Shown here one piece after another: positions 26,899 to 36,678 of a stretch of DNA of 64,000 bases. Numbering within the stretch: position 1 is the first letter of the stretch; the number at the start of each line of letters is the position of its first letter. Below the pieces are notes generated by a model that saw nothing but the letters and a program-made list of their open reading frames with translations, had not been told where the DNA came from and ran no database searches. The DNA lies in the NCBI RefSeq assembly GCF_039522365.1, contig NZ_BAAADJ010000017.1, forward strand, positions 62,001-126,000, written 5' to 3'. A program made the translations under genes and the position numbers. The DNA is from Bacillus carboniphilus. GTDB lineage: Bacteria > Bacillota > Bacilli > Bacillales > JC228.

Positions 26899-28212
26899 CT
26901 ATAGGATTAAGGATGCTAACCATCCGAATACAATTAAAGGTATATTAAAGTGTAGGAACGTTGGCACACAGGTATCCCAAATATGGTTGTGTTGTCCATC
27001 AGCGTTCAGCCCTGATGTAGGACCAAGAGTACTATCGGAAACAGGAGAACCAGCATCTCCTAATGCACCTGCAGTTCCTATAAGCGCAATCGTTGCCATC
27101 GGACTAAAGCCTAATTCCATACAAAGTGGTACAAAAATAGTTGCAATAATAGGAATAGTTGAGAATGATGAACCGATTCCCATCGTAACTAGTAATCCAA
27201 CAATCAACATAAGTAATGCACCAAGCCATTGTTGATTATTGATATATCCAGCAGATGCTTCTACTAATGTTTCAACATCACCTGTTGCTTTAATGACATT
27301 GGCAAATCCGTTAGCTGCAAGCATAACGAATCCTATGAAAGCCATCATTTTCATACCTTGAGTTAACGATTCATCGCCTTGCTTTCCTTTAACAACTCCA
27401 GTTAGGTATAAAAAGGCAATTCCCGCTAGTGCTCCAAAAATCATGGAATCTAAATATAACTGAATACCTAGCGCAACCACTATTGCAATGATAGAAAAGG
27501 CAATCGCTTTTTTGTTAATACTTACTTCCTCTAATACAACCTCTTCACTTTGACCATATTGCTTTGGCTTTCGATAAGACACGAAAATAGCTATTAACAA
27601 GCCGACAACCAGACCAAATGTTGGTATAAGCAATGCTTTTGGAATATCTGTACTTTGTACCACCATTCCATTAAGAGCCATGTTATCTTTGATGATCCCT
27701 TGGAATATTTGTCCGAATCCAACCGGAAGTAAAACATATGGTGCCACTAAGCCAAAAGTTAAAACACTCACCACTAAACGACGATCTAATTGAAGTTCAT
27801 TGAATAACTTCAATAATGGCGGAATTAAAATTGGAATAAAAGCTATGTGTACTGGAATTAGATTTTGAGAGAATATGGCCATCAACAATATTAGTAAAAT
27901 AATCAGAGCTTTTAATTTAGCTTTGTTTTGACTTTCTCCCTTTTTGGAAGAAAGCTTTATAACCCATTGAATTAACAAATCAGGAAGACCCGTTTTTGAA
28001 ATAACTACTGCAAATGCTCCAAGAAGGGCATAACTCAACGCAACACTTGCACTATTTCCAAGTCCTTCGGTAAAAATTTGTACAGTATCATTTAATGAAA
28101 TACCACCAACGATACCACCCACTAAGGCACCTACTGCCAAAGCAATGACCACATGTATGCGAGCTAAGCTTAAGACAAGCATGATGAGAACTGAAATAAC
28201 AACCGCATTCAT
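26899..28212 (-). CDS. yuiF: YuiF-like Na+/H+ antiporter family transporter
   Basis: A 437-residue membrane protein with eleven or so helices, of the Na+/H+ antiporter family that also contains amino-acid transporters. Matches to B. subtilis YuiF include the N-terminal VIALAVGALVGGIVGG, SYALLGAFAVVISKTGLPDLL and a C-terminal IGSSFSTIPIIATIFVPLCMELGFSPMATIALIGTAGALGDAGSPVSDSTLGPTSGLNADGQ. The latter Asp-rich loop is a likely ion or substrate site. It starts the yui synteny block, next to pepA. Confidence 0.9.
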   Translation of the reverse strand: MNAVVISVLIMLVLSLARIHVVIALAVGALVGGIVGGISLNDTVQIFTEGLGNSASVALSYALLGAFAVVISKTGLPDLLIQWVIKLSSKKGESQNKAKLKALIILLILLMAIFSQNLIPVHIAFIPILIPPLLKLFNELQLDRRLVVSVLTFGLVAPYVLLPVGFGQIFQGIIKDNMALNGMVVQSTDIPKALLIPTFGLVVGLLIAIFVSYRKPKQYGQSEEVVLEEVSINKKAIAFSIIAIVVALGIQLYLDSMIFGALAGIAFLYLTGVVKGKQGDESLTQGMKMMAFIGFVMLAANGFANVIKATGDVETLVEASAGYINNQQWLGALLMLIVGLLVTMGIGSSFSTIPIIATIFVPLCMELGFSPMATIALIGTAGALGDAGSPVSDSTLGPTSGLNADGQHNHIWDTCVPTFLHFNIPLIVFGWLASLIL

Positions 28213-28439
28213 TCTATGAAAACTCCTTTATTTTATACTTTCTATCTATCTTTCACTTTAGTTTGCTAAATTGGTAGAGAATTAAAATACTGTAGAAGAG
28301 TATCATAGAAAATACTTTTGTGTCAACAGGGTTGGTTTGTTCATTTTCTTCCAAATTACTTTCTTAAGGGGGGCGTCACCGGAAGACGGGTAGGTTTTAT
28401 CCGCAGTTATGCATGCGTTATCCAAACGCTGGCGTTTTA

Positions 28440-28715
28440 GTTAGAACTCTGGTGCGCTTTATCAGAACTTAGACAACCTTTATCAGAACTCAGGCACCTT
28501 TTATCAGAACTCAGACACCCTTTTTCAGAACTTAGGCACCCTTTTTCAGAACTCAGGCACCTTTTTTCAGAACTCAGGCACCCTTTTTCAGAACTCAGGC
28601 ACCTTTTTTCAGGACTCAGGCACCCTTTTTCAGAACTCAGGCACCTTTTATCAGAACTCAGGCACATTTTTTCAGAACTCAGGCACCCTTTTTCAGAACT
28701 CAGGTTCCTCCCCCC
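28440..28715. repeat. 21-bp tandem repeat array (family C)
   Basis: About twelve to thirteen tandem units of 21 bases (unit TTTTTCAGAACTCAGGCACC with one further base, small substitutions between units) fill most of the gap between yuiF and pepA. The period is a multiple of three, which creates an artificial open frame of Leu-Ser-Ser-Glu-Lys-Gly-Cys units. The last unit reads ACTCAGGTTCC, the same core as repeat family A. The remainder of 28213-28757 shows no gene. Confidence 0.9.
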
Positions 28716-28716
28716 C

Positions 28717-28748
28717 AAAAAAAACAAGCCTCCACAGGAGACTTGTTC
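28717..28748 (-). terminator. Terminator of pepA
   Basis: On the minus strand AACAAGTCTCC and GGAGGCTTGTT pair and are followed by TTTTTT. Confidence 0.88.
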
Positions 28749-28757
28749 AGGAATGAT

Positions 28758-30254
28758 TTATTTATGATCAGCAGTGAAGTTCTCAACTAACACAGCCAGT
28801 GTTCTAGCCATAACGCCGGTAGCACCTGCTGGACCTAGTTCATAGTCTGCCTTAGATGTAGCCGTACCCGCAATATCTAAATGGACCCATGGTGTATCTT
28901 CAGCAAATTGTAAGATAAAGGTTCCGCCCATAATCGCGTGTCCTTCTCTTCCAGGTGAATTATTAAGATCTGCTACTTTACTACTTCTAATCCGTTTTAC
29001 ATCCTTGTCTGTAATTGGGAGACGCCAGATTGGCTCTCCTGCTTCATGTGAAGCTTCTAAAACTTGTTCAAACCACGTTTCATTATTTGTCATAGCCCCT
29101 GTGGTATGTGTGCCAAGTGCTACAATGACTCCACCGGTTAAAGTCGCTACATCAACTAAATACCCTGCTCCATGATGTTTCGCATAAGTGATAGCATCTG
29201 CTAATACGAGACGACCTTCTGCATCAGTATTAGAAACCTCAATCGTCAGTCCACTCATAGCTGTAATGACATCATCTGGTTTGAAGGCATTACCATTGAT
29301 CATATTATCTGTAGCTGGAATGACTGCTACCACATTTTGTTCAGGTTTTAATTCTCCGATGATTTCCATTGCACCTAATACCGCTGCAGCTCCACCCATA
29401 TCTGTTTTCATTCCAACGATACCGTCTTTTGGTTTGATAGAGTAACCGCCTGTATCGAAAGTAACACCTTTCCCTACTAGACCGATTACATCTTTCCATT
29501 CTGATTTACCTTGGTATTTTAATACAATCAACTTAGGTGGTTCTGTTGAACCTTGGTTTACTGCGAGCAAGGCACCCATTCCAAGCTTCTCCATGTCTTC
29601 TTTTTCAAGAATTTCTTTTTCAAATCCATAGGTTTCTGCTAGATGTGCAGCATATTCAGCCATATCTGTTGCCGTCAGCATATTTCCTGGCGTATTTACA
29701 AGTGTCCGGGCAGAATTCGTTCCTTTACCGAAGATATAGCCCGTTTGAAGTGACGCCAACACCTCTTCTTCTTCACTGATTACAGAAACTTGTTCAATAT
29801 GCTTTTCAGGTTCATTTGATTTTTGTTTATACCCACTATATGTATACGTAGACAATGCAAGTGACTCACCCAAAACAAAACCAGCATCTTCAATAGCCAC
29901 TGATTCACTCGTGAAGCTAGATAAATCTACACTAATACTCTTAACTTTTCCATTCAACTGTTTAAATAGTTTCCCTAAAGCTTCCTTAATGGTTTCAGTG
30001 GTCACACTAGCTTTTTTGCCTAAACCAACTGTTATAATTCTTTTGGTTCCAAAGTTTCCTAACGTGAAAACAGACCCAATCTCTTTACTTTTTTTTGATA
30101 TCTCACCTGTTTTAATAATTTCTTCTAACTGATTATGTAGTTTACTGTTTACCTCACCTAGAAGACCGTCTAATTGGAGTGGCTGATCCCATAATCCAAT
30201 CACAAGTGCGTCGTATTGTTGATTCCAGTTAAAATTTCTTTCAATCGTAAACAT
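28758..30254 (-). CDS. pepA: Leucyl aminopeptidase (M17), YuiE
   Basis: A cytosolic 498-residue M17 aminopeptidase that removes N-terminal residues using two metal ions. Active-site motifs are [15 protein letters not shown] (metal Asp and Lys), [13 protein letters not shown] and the family signature [14 protein letters not shown]. The N-terminal third is the regulatory macro-like domain. GGAGGTG precedes the ATG. The gene is in its usual Bacillus place between yuiF and yuiD, transcribed divergently from yuiD. Confidence 0.95.
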   Translation of the reverse strand: MFTIERNFNWNQQYDALVIGLWDQPLQLDGLLGEVNSKLHNQLEEIIKTGEISKKSKEIGSVFTLGNFGTKRIITVGLGKKASVTTETIKEALGKLFKQLNGKVKSISVDLSSFTSESVAIEDAGFVLGESLALSTYTYSGYKQKSNEPEKHIEQVSVISEEEEVLASLQTGYIFGKGTNSARTLVNTPGNMLTATDMAEYAAHLAETYGFEKEILEKEDMEKLGMGALLAVNQGSTEPPKLIVLKYQGKSEWKDVIGLVGKGVTFDTGGYSIKPKDGIVGMKTDMGGAAAVLGAMEIIGELKPEQNVVAVIPATDNMINGNAFKPDDVITAMSGLTIEVSNTDAEGRLVLADAITYAKHHGAGYLVDVATLTGGVIVALGTHTTGAMTNNETWFEQVLEASHEAGEPIWRLPITDKDVKRIRSSKVADLNNSPGREGHAIMGGTFILQFAEDTPWVHLDIAGTATSKADYELGPAGATGVMARTLAVLVENFTADHK

Positions 30255-30474
30255 AAAAACACCTCCGATTTCTATTATAGCTGAGGTTTCTTACTATTTC
30301 GACTTTATTGATAAACAAGCTTATACTCCTAAAAAAATATGGTATAATTATAGGAGTTTGTTCAGAAATTATGATTACATACTCCTTTTTGGGCCGCTTT
30401 CCGATTCTCCAGGAAAAAACAGCCTTCTTTACATCTATAAATGTTTCAAGAACTCTTATTAAGGTGGACACAAC

Positions 30475-30948
30475 ATGGAACTATTTTTAAACTTTCCCCT
30501 GGTTGCTGCGATCTCTGCCATTATTTTTGCTCAATTCATAAAAATCCCTATCTCATTTGTTGCGACAAAAAAGTGGGATTGGTCGCTCTTTAATAGTACA
30601 GGTGGAATGCCCAGCAGTCATTCAGCTGGTGTAACCGCTTTAACAACAGGGGTGGCCATTGTAGAGGGTGTTTCCTCAACACTATTTGCTGTTTCAACAG
30701 TATTTGCCATTATTGTCATGTATGATTCCTCCGGAGTACGCCGGCAGACAGGTGAGCAAGCCATTGCAATCAATTTGTTAATGAAGGATTTCCAAAAGTT
30801 AGTTTCTGACGCAAAAAACTGGCCAAAAAGCCCTGAGGAAAAAAGGCAGGAATTAGAGGAAGTACTGGGGCACAAGCCCATTGAAGTTTTTTTCGGAGCA
30901 ATTACTGGTATTATTTTAGCACTTATACTCGGTTCATTTTTCAGCTAA
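30475..30948 (+). CDS. yuiD: YuiD, divergent PAP2 family membrane protein
   Basis: A 157-residue protein of the DUF212/divergent PAP2 group. Signature elements include AQFIKIPISFVATKKWDWSLFNSTGGMPSSHSAGVTALTTGV (GMPSSHSA resembles the phosphatase motif) and MYDSSGVRRQTGEQA. Four hydrophobic segments place it in the membrane. Enzymatic activity of the family has not been settled to my knowledge. AAGGTGG lies before the ATG. Confidence 0.92.
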   Translation: MELFLNFPLVAAISAIIFAQFIKIPISFVATKKWDWSLFNSTGGMPSSHSAGVTALTTGVAIVEGVSSTLFAVSTVFAIIVMYDSSGVRRQTGEQAIAINLLMKDFQKLVSDAKNWPKSPEEKRQELEEVLGHKPIEVFFGAITGIILALILGSFFS

Positions 30949-30980
30949 AAAGCGCGTTCAATCCGCGCTTTTTATTTTTC
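30948..30980 (+). terminator. Terminator of yuiD
   Basis: AAAGCGCG and CGCGCTTT form a stem followed by TTTATTTTTC. Confidence 0.85.
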
Positions 30981-31007
30981 TTCAATACAATATAATGGTT
31001 AGCGAAC

Positions 31008-31571
31008 CTAAATTCCTGAAAGAAAATAGGGTGCTTTATATTGAACTTCATAATATTCATGTAAATTACCTTCATAGATAGGCGTTAGAAAAGGTAGATT
31101 TTGTATTTCATGTGGCGCAATTAGAGCATGAGGCTTTCCAAATTGATGAATACCCGCTTGTTCTAAAATAAAGGCAACAAATTGAGAGCAAAAATATCTT
31201 TGGTCATGATCAATCGCTATATTTAACACGATACCAAGAATACCAAAGTAATTGTATTTAAAAGCATCTGCGTTCTCTTTCATTTCTTGAACATATTTGT
31301 TAATCACCTCAAACTGTTGATCTGTCACCGTTAGAGAGCACAGTAAACAACGAATGTGAGGCTTCCTTGCAAATATCCCCTGTTTAGGATGTTCCTGTAC
31401 AAAGCCACCTGATAAAGGATTGTTGAGTTTTTTCCTTCCGAAGCTATACATTTCCTTCAAATCGTTAGATAGAACGATGGATACATGGTTGTATTCAGCT
31501 TTTGTAAACAGGCGAATGGACTTAGCAATCCAAGTCTCTGGATCTGTAAAAAGAATATAAATTTCTTTCAT
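31008..31571 (-). CDS. Permuted NlpC/P60-like (YiiX/YebB) cysteine hydrolase, putative
   Basis: A 187-residue protein with the permuted papain-like pattern: a histidine near the N-terminus in AEYNHVSIVL and a cysteine late in RYFCSQFVAFIL, the order seen in YiiX/YebB-type hydrolases. There is no signal peptide. Members act on amide or thioester bonds of lipids or peptides; the substrate is unknown. It lies between yuiD and yuiC on the minus strand and is not part of the core yui order that I recall. Confidence 0.75.
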   Translation of the reverse strand: MKEIYILFTDPETWIAKSIRLFTKAEYNHVSIVLSNDLKEMYSFGRKKLNNPLSGGFVQEHPKQGIFARKPHIRCLLCSLTVTDQQFEVINKYVQEMKENADAFKYNYFGILGIVLNIAIDHDQRYFCSQFVAFILEQAGIHQFGKPHALIAPHEIQNLPFLTPIYEGNLHEYYEVQYKAPYFLSGI

Positions 31572-31745
31572 AAATTACCTCTAAATAGTTTTAATGAGAT
31601 TCAAATAATTTCATAAACTGGATATCAAATGGAATTAAAAACAAGCTATCTAAGTATACGATAAAATCATTCATTTGTTTTCTATTTTTACAAAATTTTT
31701 TTCTTATCTTAATAAACGAAGGAAAATGATAAACCACTCAAAAAA

Positions 31746-31776
31746 AAAAGAAAAACTCACTGAAAATCAGTGAGCA
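31746..31776 (-). terminator. Terminator of yuiC
   Basis: CTCACTGA and TCAGTGAG with a three-base loop, followed on the minus strand by TTTTTCTTTT. Confidence 0.88.
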
Positions 31777-31803
31777 ACTGTTAGCAATTTATTTAATTGA
31801 TAT

Positions 31804-32523
31804 CTAGTTCCGATTTGCTTTTGTGTATTGATAACGGAAAACTTGCATCGCTTCGTTTTCATTTAATGTTTGAAGCTCGACCTCAGAAAGAGAGCCGTCT
31901 CCCATTTCAACAACATAAACGTCAACTGTCTTCTTACCCCATTGGTTATATACATCATCCACTGTTTCAAAAAATAAATCTAGTTTATTCCCTTTAATTG
32001 CTGAACCCTTGTCCGCTACAACGCCATAACCGTAACCTGGAATAAAGAGTATGGTTCCGATTGGAAAAACACGTAAGTCTGCTGCGACCGTAGAATACAA
32101 ATCTCTTTTAACCTTCACACCTGAATAAGTAATCCCGTATAATGGATGTCCTGGATTTTTTCCAGTTGACTCAACCCCTGCAGTGTAGCCAGTGGCCACC
32201 ACCGTTCTTTTCGGGTATTGGGACCAGTCTATGGCATCCTCTAAATTTGGGGTTTTAGTTACCACTGGTGCTGATGATGAAATAAATTTATCCAAGCTTG
32301 CTCGCTTATTTAAATACTTATAAGAAAGCCCTAGCGCACGGAATTGATGATTATTAAATCTACCATTTTCAAAATGATCACGTTCAATATCTAACTCAGT
32401 AATCCACGGGGACACCATCACTCTGGCTTGTGCTCCTGAAACAAACTGAAAGGTTGTCATTAAAGCTAAGATCACTAGTAACGTCATTAAAACTCTTTTA
32501 AACAAGTTATTATATTTTTGCAT
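31804..32523 (-). CDS. yuiC: YuiC, secreted 3D-domain protein
   Basis: A 239-residue exported protein. An N-terminal signal sequence ([23 protein letters not shown]) is followed by a C-terminal 3D domain with its three aspartates: [40 protein letters not shown]. YuiC-type proteins (Sps/Rpf-like fold) act as muralytic transglycosylases on peptidoglycan. GGAGGGTG precedes the ATG. Confidence 0.92.
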   Translation of the reverse strand: MQKYNNLFKRVLMTLLVILALMTTFQFVSGAQARVMVSPWITELDIERDHFENGRFNNHQFRALGLSYKYLNKRASLDKFISSSAPVVTKTPNLEDAIDWSQYPKRTVVATGYTAGVESTGKNPGHPLYGITYSGVKVKRDLYSTVAADLRVFPIGTILFIPGYGYGVVADKGSAIKGNKLDLFFETVDDVYNQWGKKTVDVYVVEMGDGSLSEVELQTLNENEAMQVFRYQYTKANRN

Positions 32524-32641
32524 CTAGATTTTCACCCTCCCTGACATATTCCTTTCCGTTTTGACAGGAAATTATTCATGAAGGGTGAAATTTATTGAAA
32601 AGTTAGAATAATTTACATATAGAATATGCTGTTCTCTAAAT

Positions 32642-32669
32642 AAAAAAAGTGACCATTTGGCCACTTTTT
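32642..32669. terminator. Terminator of yuiB
   Basis: AAGTGGCCAAATGGTCACTT is a tight hairpin; T tracts occur on both strands. Confidence 0.88.
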
Positions 32670-32671
32670 AC

Positions 32672-33004
32672 TTAAAACATCCGATATCCTCTTTTTCTTA
32701 AGGAGATAATCACAATCCCCGCCGTAATAGCTCCTAAAAATCCGCTAGTCAGTATAATAATATCCAAAATATGTAAGTTTATTAGATCTCCCCAGAGCAA
32801 GGAAAAGCTTTCGCCTGGTGATGTAAAATACTCGATAAACCGAACATCATCTATGATTAAAATTGAAATGACTGGGAAAAGAAAAGCCATAATCCAGGAC
32901 ATTCTTAAAAGCATGTTTAGTAAGAATCCAATTCCAAAAAATAGAACAAAAAATAATACAACAGATATGATAATAGCTGGAATACTCATTGCATCCATTG
33001 GCAT
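32672..33004 (-). CDS. yuiB: YuiB-like membrane protein
   Basis: A 110-residue membrane protein with three hydrophobic segments (IIISVVLFFVLFFGIGFLLNMLL, MAFLFPVISILII, LDIIILTSGFLGAITAGIVII). The position between yuiC and yuiA and the length match B. subtilis YuiB. Function unknown. GAGGTG precedes the ATG. Confidence 0.82.
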   Translation of the reverse strand: MPMDAMSIPAIIISVVLFFVLFFGIGFLLNMLLRMSWIMAFLFPVISILIIDDVRFIEYFTSPGESFSLLWGDLINLHILDIIILTSGFLGAITAGIVIISLRKRGYRMF

Positions 33005-33112
33005 TCATAGCACCTCTTTCTTCTTAACAGTATTAAGTGTAATGAAAGAAGTCTTTTCCGTCAATGGAACTACTATTCTAACTATGAACGTTTTGAGAAC
33101 ATTTAAGAACAC

Positions 33113-33139
33113 AAAAAAAATTCCGTTATTCAACGGAAC
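33113..33139 (-). terminator. Terminator of yuiA
   Basis: TTCCGTT and AACGGAA form a short stem, followed on the minus strand by TTTTTTTTG. Confidence 0.85.
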
Positions 33140-33170
33140 GAGTGTATAGTCGCATTATGATTCCAAGAAG

Positions 33171-33305
33171 TTAGCAAGCCTCTTTTTTCTTTCCACTACC
33201 GCCACAGCAAGGACAGGTTTCGGATCCCCCTAGTAGGAGTTGAAAATAGCCTTTTCCTGAACAATACACACATTCTTTAGTTTTTAGATTTAACATGTTG
33301 ATCAT
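33171..33305 (-). CDS. yuiA: YuiA, tiny zinc-finger-like protein
   Basis: A 44-residue protein found by reading the gap between yuiB and the NUDIX gene. It has two CxxCxGxG-type units, CVYCSGKG and CPCCGGSG, as in the DnaJ zinc domain, and should bind one or two zinc ions. The ATG at 33305 follows AAAGGGGTGA by seven bases, and a terminator follows. The size and place agree with B. subtilis YuiA. Function unknown. Confidence 0.85.
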   Translation of the reverse strand: MINMLNLKTKECVYCSGKGYFQLLLGGSETCPCCGGSGKKKEAC

Positions 33306-33458
33306 CTTGATGTCACCCCTTTTGAGATTTGATTGAGGATAACTATATCAGGATTTTTTTTGAAGGAAAAGTTCAGTAAACAGGCACAATCAGCGATGTA
33401 AACGCATTCAATAATAGATTGCTCTTGTTTTCATTAAATTTCTTAATTTTTCAAAATA

Positions 33459-33935
33459 TTATAAAAATAGATGGTAGGATGAATATCCGAAATGATCTCC
33501 CGGGTTAGACTGGTAATCTCCCTTCAAAAGCGCAGTCCCCAATTGGTTTGCAAAATGCTTGACTAAGAGGGAAGAATCAACTGACTCCACCAATATTTTG
33601 GGGTCAACAAATGCTGCGGTTGAGATCTCTTTTTCTTGAATCGTGATGGTTGTATCAGATGCCTTTAGTTTAAAAATAATTAAGTTGTCACTGATCGTTT
33701 CTTTTATAACTCCTGTTCGAATACCAATACATCCCTCGATTTCAGCACGAATTCCTGTTTCCTCTTGGACTTCTCGTATAGCTGCTTGGTCTAATGTTTC
33801 CCCTTCGTTAACAAACCCTGCAGGAAACGACCATTGTCCTTTTAGGCCACTATATCTTTTTTTAACTACCAAAAACCTACCTAAATCGTCCGTTACAAGT
33901 CCTGAAACACCTAACCAGACATTTCCCCTTTTCAT
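33459..33935 (-). CDS. NUDIX hydrolase
   Basis: A 158-residue protein with a perfect Nudix box at residues 40-62: G, five residues, E, seven residues, REVQEETGI. It hydrolyses a nucleoside diphosphate linked to another moiety; the substrate is not predictable. It sits between yuiA and yumB. AGGAG precedes the ATG. Confidence 0.92.
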   Translation of the reverse strand: MKRGNVWLGVSGLVTDDLGRFLVVKKRYSGLKGQWSFPAGFVNEGETLDQAAIREVQEETGIRAEIEGCIGIRTGVIKETISDNLIIFKLKASDTTITIQEKEISTAAFVDPKILVESVDSSLLVKHFANQLGTALLKGDYQSNPGDHFGYSSYHLFL

Positions 33936-33968
33936 AAAGATTCTCCTTTCTTAATTAGTAAATATGTA

Positions 33969-33998
33969 AAAAAGGCTGTCGCTTTAGCAACAGCCTCA
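33969..33998 (-). terminator. Terminator of yumB
   Basis: AGGCTGTTGCTAAAGCGACA with further pairing of GGCTGT and ACAGCC, followed by TTTTTTA on the minus strand. Confidence 0.88.
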
Positions 33999-34011
33999 TT
34001 TAAGTCTCATT

Positions 34012-35229
34012 TTAGAAAAAGTTAAATTTGCCTTTTTTCAGGACTAGTCCAGGGCCACCAATCATGTAAAGTGCACGGTTATCGACTACTTTCTTCATGA
34101 ATGCAGCTTTTGATCCAACAATCTTCTTGCCGAATACAATACCTACAGCATCATCCTCACCAAGAGAACATACAGTTCCTTTGTTATCAAAAGTAAACTC
34201 TTCTAGTTGCTCCTTACCACGTACTAAGGCAGCAATATTCTTTGCACAAAGTTCACCTTGTTGCATGGCAATTTGAGCTGTTGGAGGGTATGGACGGTTG
34301 ATTTCTTCGTTAATCATTAGAGAACAGTCACCGATGATGAATACATCGCTATGACCTGGAGCTTGTAGTGTTTTTTCAACCTTTACGCGTCCACGCATAG
34401 CTTCAAATCCTGATTCTTCAATAACTGAGTTACCTCTTACACCAGCTGCCCAAACAACTGTTTTTGCTTTAATTTCTTCTACCTCATTTTCACCTTTAGC
34501 AACAATAATGCCTTCTGGCGTAGCTTCTTTAATAGCTGTACCTATTCTAAATTCTACACCTTTTCTCTCAAGGTAGCTCATAGCGTAATCCACTAGCTCT
34601 GGATCAAACCCAGGTAAGGCAGATGGCGCTGCTTCTACACAGATGATTTTCACTTTGTGATAGTCTACATCATATTCCTTACATAGCTCTGGAACACGAT
34701 TTGCTAACTCACCTAAGAATTCAATTCCTGTAAAACCAGCTCCACCCACAACTATTCTTAAACGAGTATCATCTTTTTCTTCTTCATTGTGGTAAGTAGC
34801 AAATTGATATTCAATATGCTCTCTAATTTGTCTTGCTTTATTTACGTTCGAAATAGAGAATGCATATTCATTTAGTCCTTGAATTCCAAACGTTTCAGAT
34901 TCTGCACCTAATGCTACTACTAAATAATCATAAGCAAGCTCTTGACCTTCAAGAATCACTTTCTTTTCTTCAGCATTCACTTTTTGAACACTATCTTGAA
35001 TGAATGTAACCTTGTTGCGATCAATAACGCTTGAAATATCGTAACGTACTTTATCATGATGTAATGTCCCTGCAGACGCTTCATGCAACCATGTTGTTTC
35101 ATAATGGTAGTCATGTTTGTTCACTAAGAAAATTTCTGCTTCATTTACTCCTAGTTGCTTTTGAAGACGAGTGGCAACCATAAGTCCACCGTATCCAGCC
35201 CCTAGAATAACAATGTTAGGCTTTTTCAA
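34012..35229 (-). CDS. yumB: Type II NADH dehydrogenase YumB
   Basis: A 405-residue flavoprotein oxidising NADH and passing electrons to menaquinone without proton pumping. The FAD motif is [14 protein letters not shown], the NADH motif is [18 protein letters not shown], and the C-terminal FAD-binding GDCSLM segment is present. The start is taken as TTG at 35229 (length 405, against about 406 in B. subtilis). A Rex-like operator overlaps its promoter region, which suggests control by the NADH/NAD ratio. Confidence 0.93.
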   Translation of the reverse strand: MKKPNIVILGAGYGGLMVATRLQKQLGVNEAEIFLVNKHDYHYETTWLHEASAGTLHHDKVRYDISSVIDRNKVTFIQDSVQKVNAEEKKVILEGQELAYDYLVVALGAESETFGIQGLNEYAFSISNVNKARQIREHIEYQFATYHNEEEKDDTRLRIVVGGAGFTGIEFLGELANRVPELCKEYDVDYHKVKIICVEAAPSALPGFDPELVDYAMSYLERKGVEFRIGTAIKEATPEGIIVAKGENEVEEIKAKTVVWAAGVRGNSVIEESGFEAMRGRVKVEKTLQAPGHSDVFIIGDCSLMINEEINRPYPPTAQIAMQQGELCAKNIAALVRGKEQLEEFTFDNKGTVCSLGEDDAVGIVFGKKIVGSKAAFMKKVVDNRALYMIGGPGLVLKKGKFNFF

Positions 35230-35305
35230 TTGAATCACTTCCACCTTTTCTATTTATATTTTCTTAAACAGGGCCATTTCATGTTACCAGATTATATAAA
35301 TTACT

Positions 35306-35323
35306 TTGTGATGATTTTCACGA
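35306..35323. promoter_or_regulatory. Rex-like operator upstream of yumB
   Basis: TTGTGATGATTTTCACGA matches the Rex consensus TTGTGAANNNNTTCACAA at twelve of fourteen defined positions. On the minus strand it lies directly upstream of a TATAAT (plus positions about 35290-35296) and would overlap the spacer and -35 region of yumB. The rest of 35230-35631 has no gene. Confidence 0.6.
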
Positions 35324-35631
35324 ATAATGGCAAAAAAAATCTATAGCTGAATGCATAGCCCTATGTAATACACACGGAATAAATACTACTTATTCTGAGT
35401 ATCATTTAAAGATAATGTACAACCTGAAAAAAATTATCAAAAATTGTCATAAAATCTTAACAAACTGTACGATTCCATCATATGACTTTTTCATAGTATT
35501 TTCAAGGTTGTAAACCTTTTTTAGAATATTAAGAAAAGTAAAGTTTGATAGGACTTGTATGTATATGAAGGAAAGCAATCTATGGTATGATAATGATTAG
35601 TAAAGTTGATAAACGGCAAGGAGGAGAAATA

Positions 35632-36624
35632 ATGGATCAGACAGTACATGATATTACTGTAATTGGTGGAGGTCCAACTGGTTTATTCACCGCATTTTAT
35701 GGAGGTATGAGACAGGCTTCTGTCAATATTATTGAAAGTTTACCACAACTGGGAGGACAGTTATCTACACTTTACCCAGAAAAATACATATATGATGTCG
35801 CAGGATTTCCAAAAATTCGTGCACAAGAGTTAGTTGATAACTTAAAGGAGCAAATGTCCCGCTTCGATATAAAAACAAGCTTGGAGCAATCCGTTCAAAG
35901 TATCGAAAAACAAGAAGACGGCTCATTTAAGTTAATTACTGATAAAGAAGTTCACTATTCAAAGAGTATTATTATTACAGCAGGTAATGGTGCCTTTCAA
36001 CCAAGACGACTTGAACTAGAAAATGCATCACAATATGAAGGTAAGAACATGCATTACTTTATTGATAACCTTCAAGCATTTGCGGGTAAAAGAGTGGTTG
36101 TTTTCGGTGGAGGAGATTCAGCAGTTGACTGGTCCTTAATGCTTGAGCCAATTGCAGAAAAAGTTACCATTGTCCACAGACGCGATAAATTCAGAGCACA
36201 CGAACATAGTGTAGAAAACTTAAAGAATAGCTCTGTTCAAATTATGACACCATACAACCCTGTTGAGTTAATCGGGGATAATGACGAAATTAAACAAGTT
36301 GTATTAGAGGATACTAAAGGTGAAGGCAAAGAAGTCATTGATGTAGATTCTGTCATTGTAAACTTTGGCTTCGTTTCTTCCCTTGGCCCAATTAAAGATT
36401 GGGGATTAGAAATTCAAAGAAACTCTATTGTCGTCAACTCGAAAATGGAGACTAATATCCCTGGTATCTATGCAGCTGGTGACATTTGTACGTACGAAGG
36501 TAAAGTGAAACTCATTGCAACTGGATTTGGTGAAGGGCCGACTGCAGTTAACAATGCAAAATCCTTTATCGATCCAAAATCACGCGTACAACCACTTCAT
36601 AGTACTTCTCTATTTAACGACTAA
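35632..36624 (+). CDS. yumC: Ferredoxin-NADP(+) reductase, thioredoxin-reductase type (YumC)
   Basis: A 330-residue flavoenzyme. It has the FAD motif [19 protein letters not shown], the NADPH motif [14 protein letters not shown] and the C-terminal [31 protein letters not shown]. The redox-active CxxC of thioredoxin reductase is absent, as expected for this ferredoxin/flavodoxin reductase group. The ATG at 35632 follows AAGGAGGAG; a frame from 35587 is not needed. It is divergent from yumB. Confidence 0.94.
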   Translation: MDQTVHDITVIGGGPTGLFTAFYGGMRQASVNIIESLPQLGGQLSTLYPEKYIYDVAGFPKIRAQELVDNLKEQMSRFDIKTSLEQSVQSIEKQEDGSFKLITDKEVHYSKSIIITAGNGAFQPRRLELENASQYEGKNMHYFIDNLQAFAGKRVVVFGGGDSAVDWSLMLEPIAEKVTIVHRRDKFRAHEHSVENLKNSSVQIMTPYNPVELIGDNDEIKQVVLEDTKGEGKEVIDVDSVIVNFGFVSSLGPIKDWGLEIQRNSIVVNSKMETNIPGIYAAGDICTYEGKVKLIATGFGEGPTAVNNAKSFIDPKSRVQPLHSTSLFND

Positions 36625-36628
36625 TATG

Positions 36629-36664
36629 AAAACGGCTGCTCACTGAAGGTGACCATCCGTTTTA
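36629..36664. terminator. Bidirectional terminator between yumC and yutM
   Basis: AAAACGG and CCGTTTT enclose an inner TCAC/GTGA stem; convergent genes flank it. Confidence 0.75.
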
Positions 36665-36678
36665 CTTTAGATTATAGA

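Noticed and set aside
28440-28715. Possible CRISPR array
   Set aside because: Units are contiguous with no spacers, and no cas genes are near.
28437-28727. Open frame of 96 codons encoding repeated Leu-Ser-Ser-Glu-Lys-Gly-Cys units
   Set aside because: It is a by-product of the 21-base tandem repeat, whose period is a multiple of three. It includes the pepA terminator at its start, so it is treated as noncoding repeat DNA.
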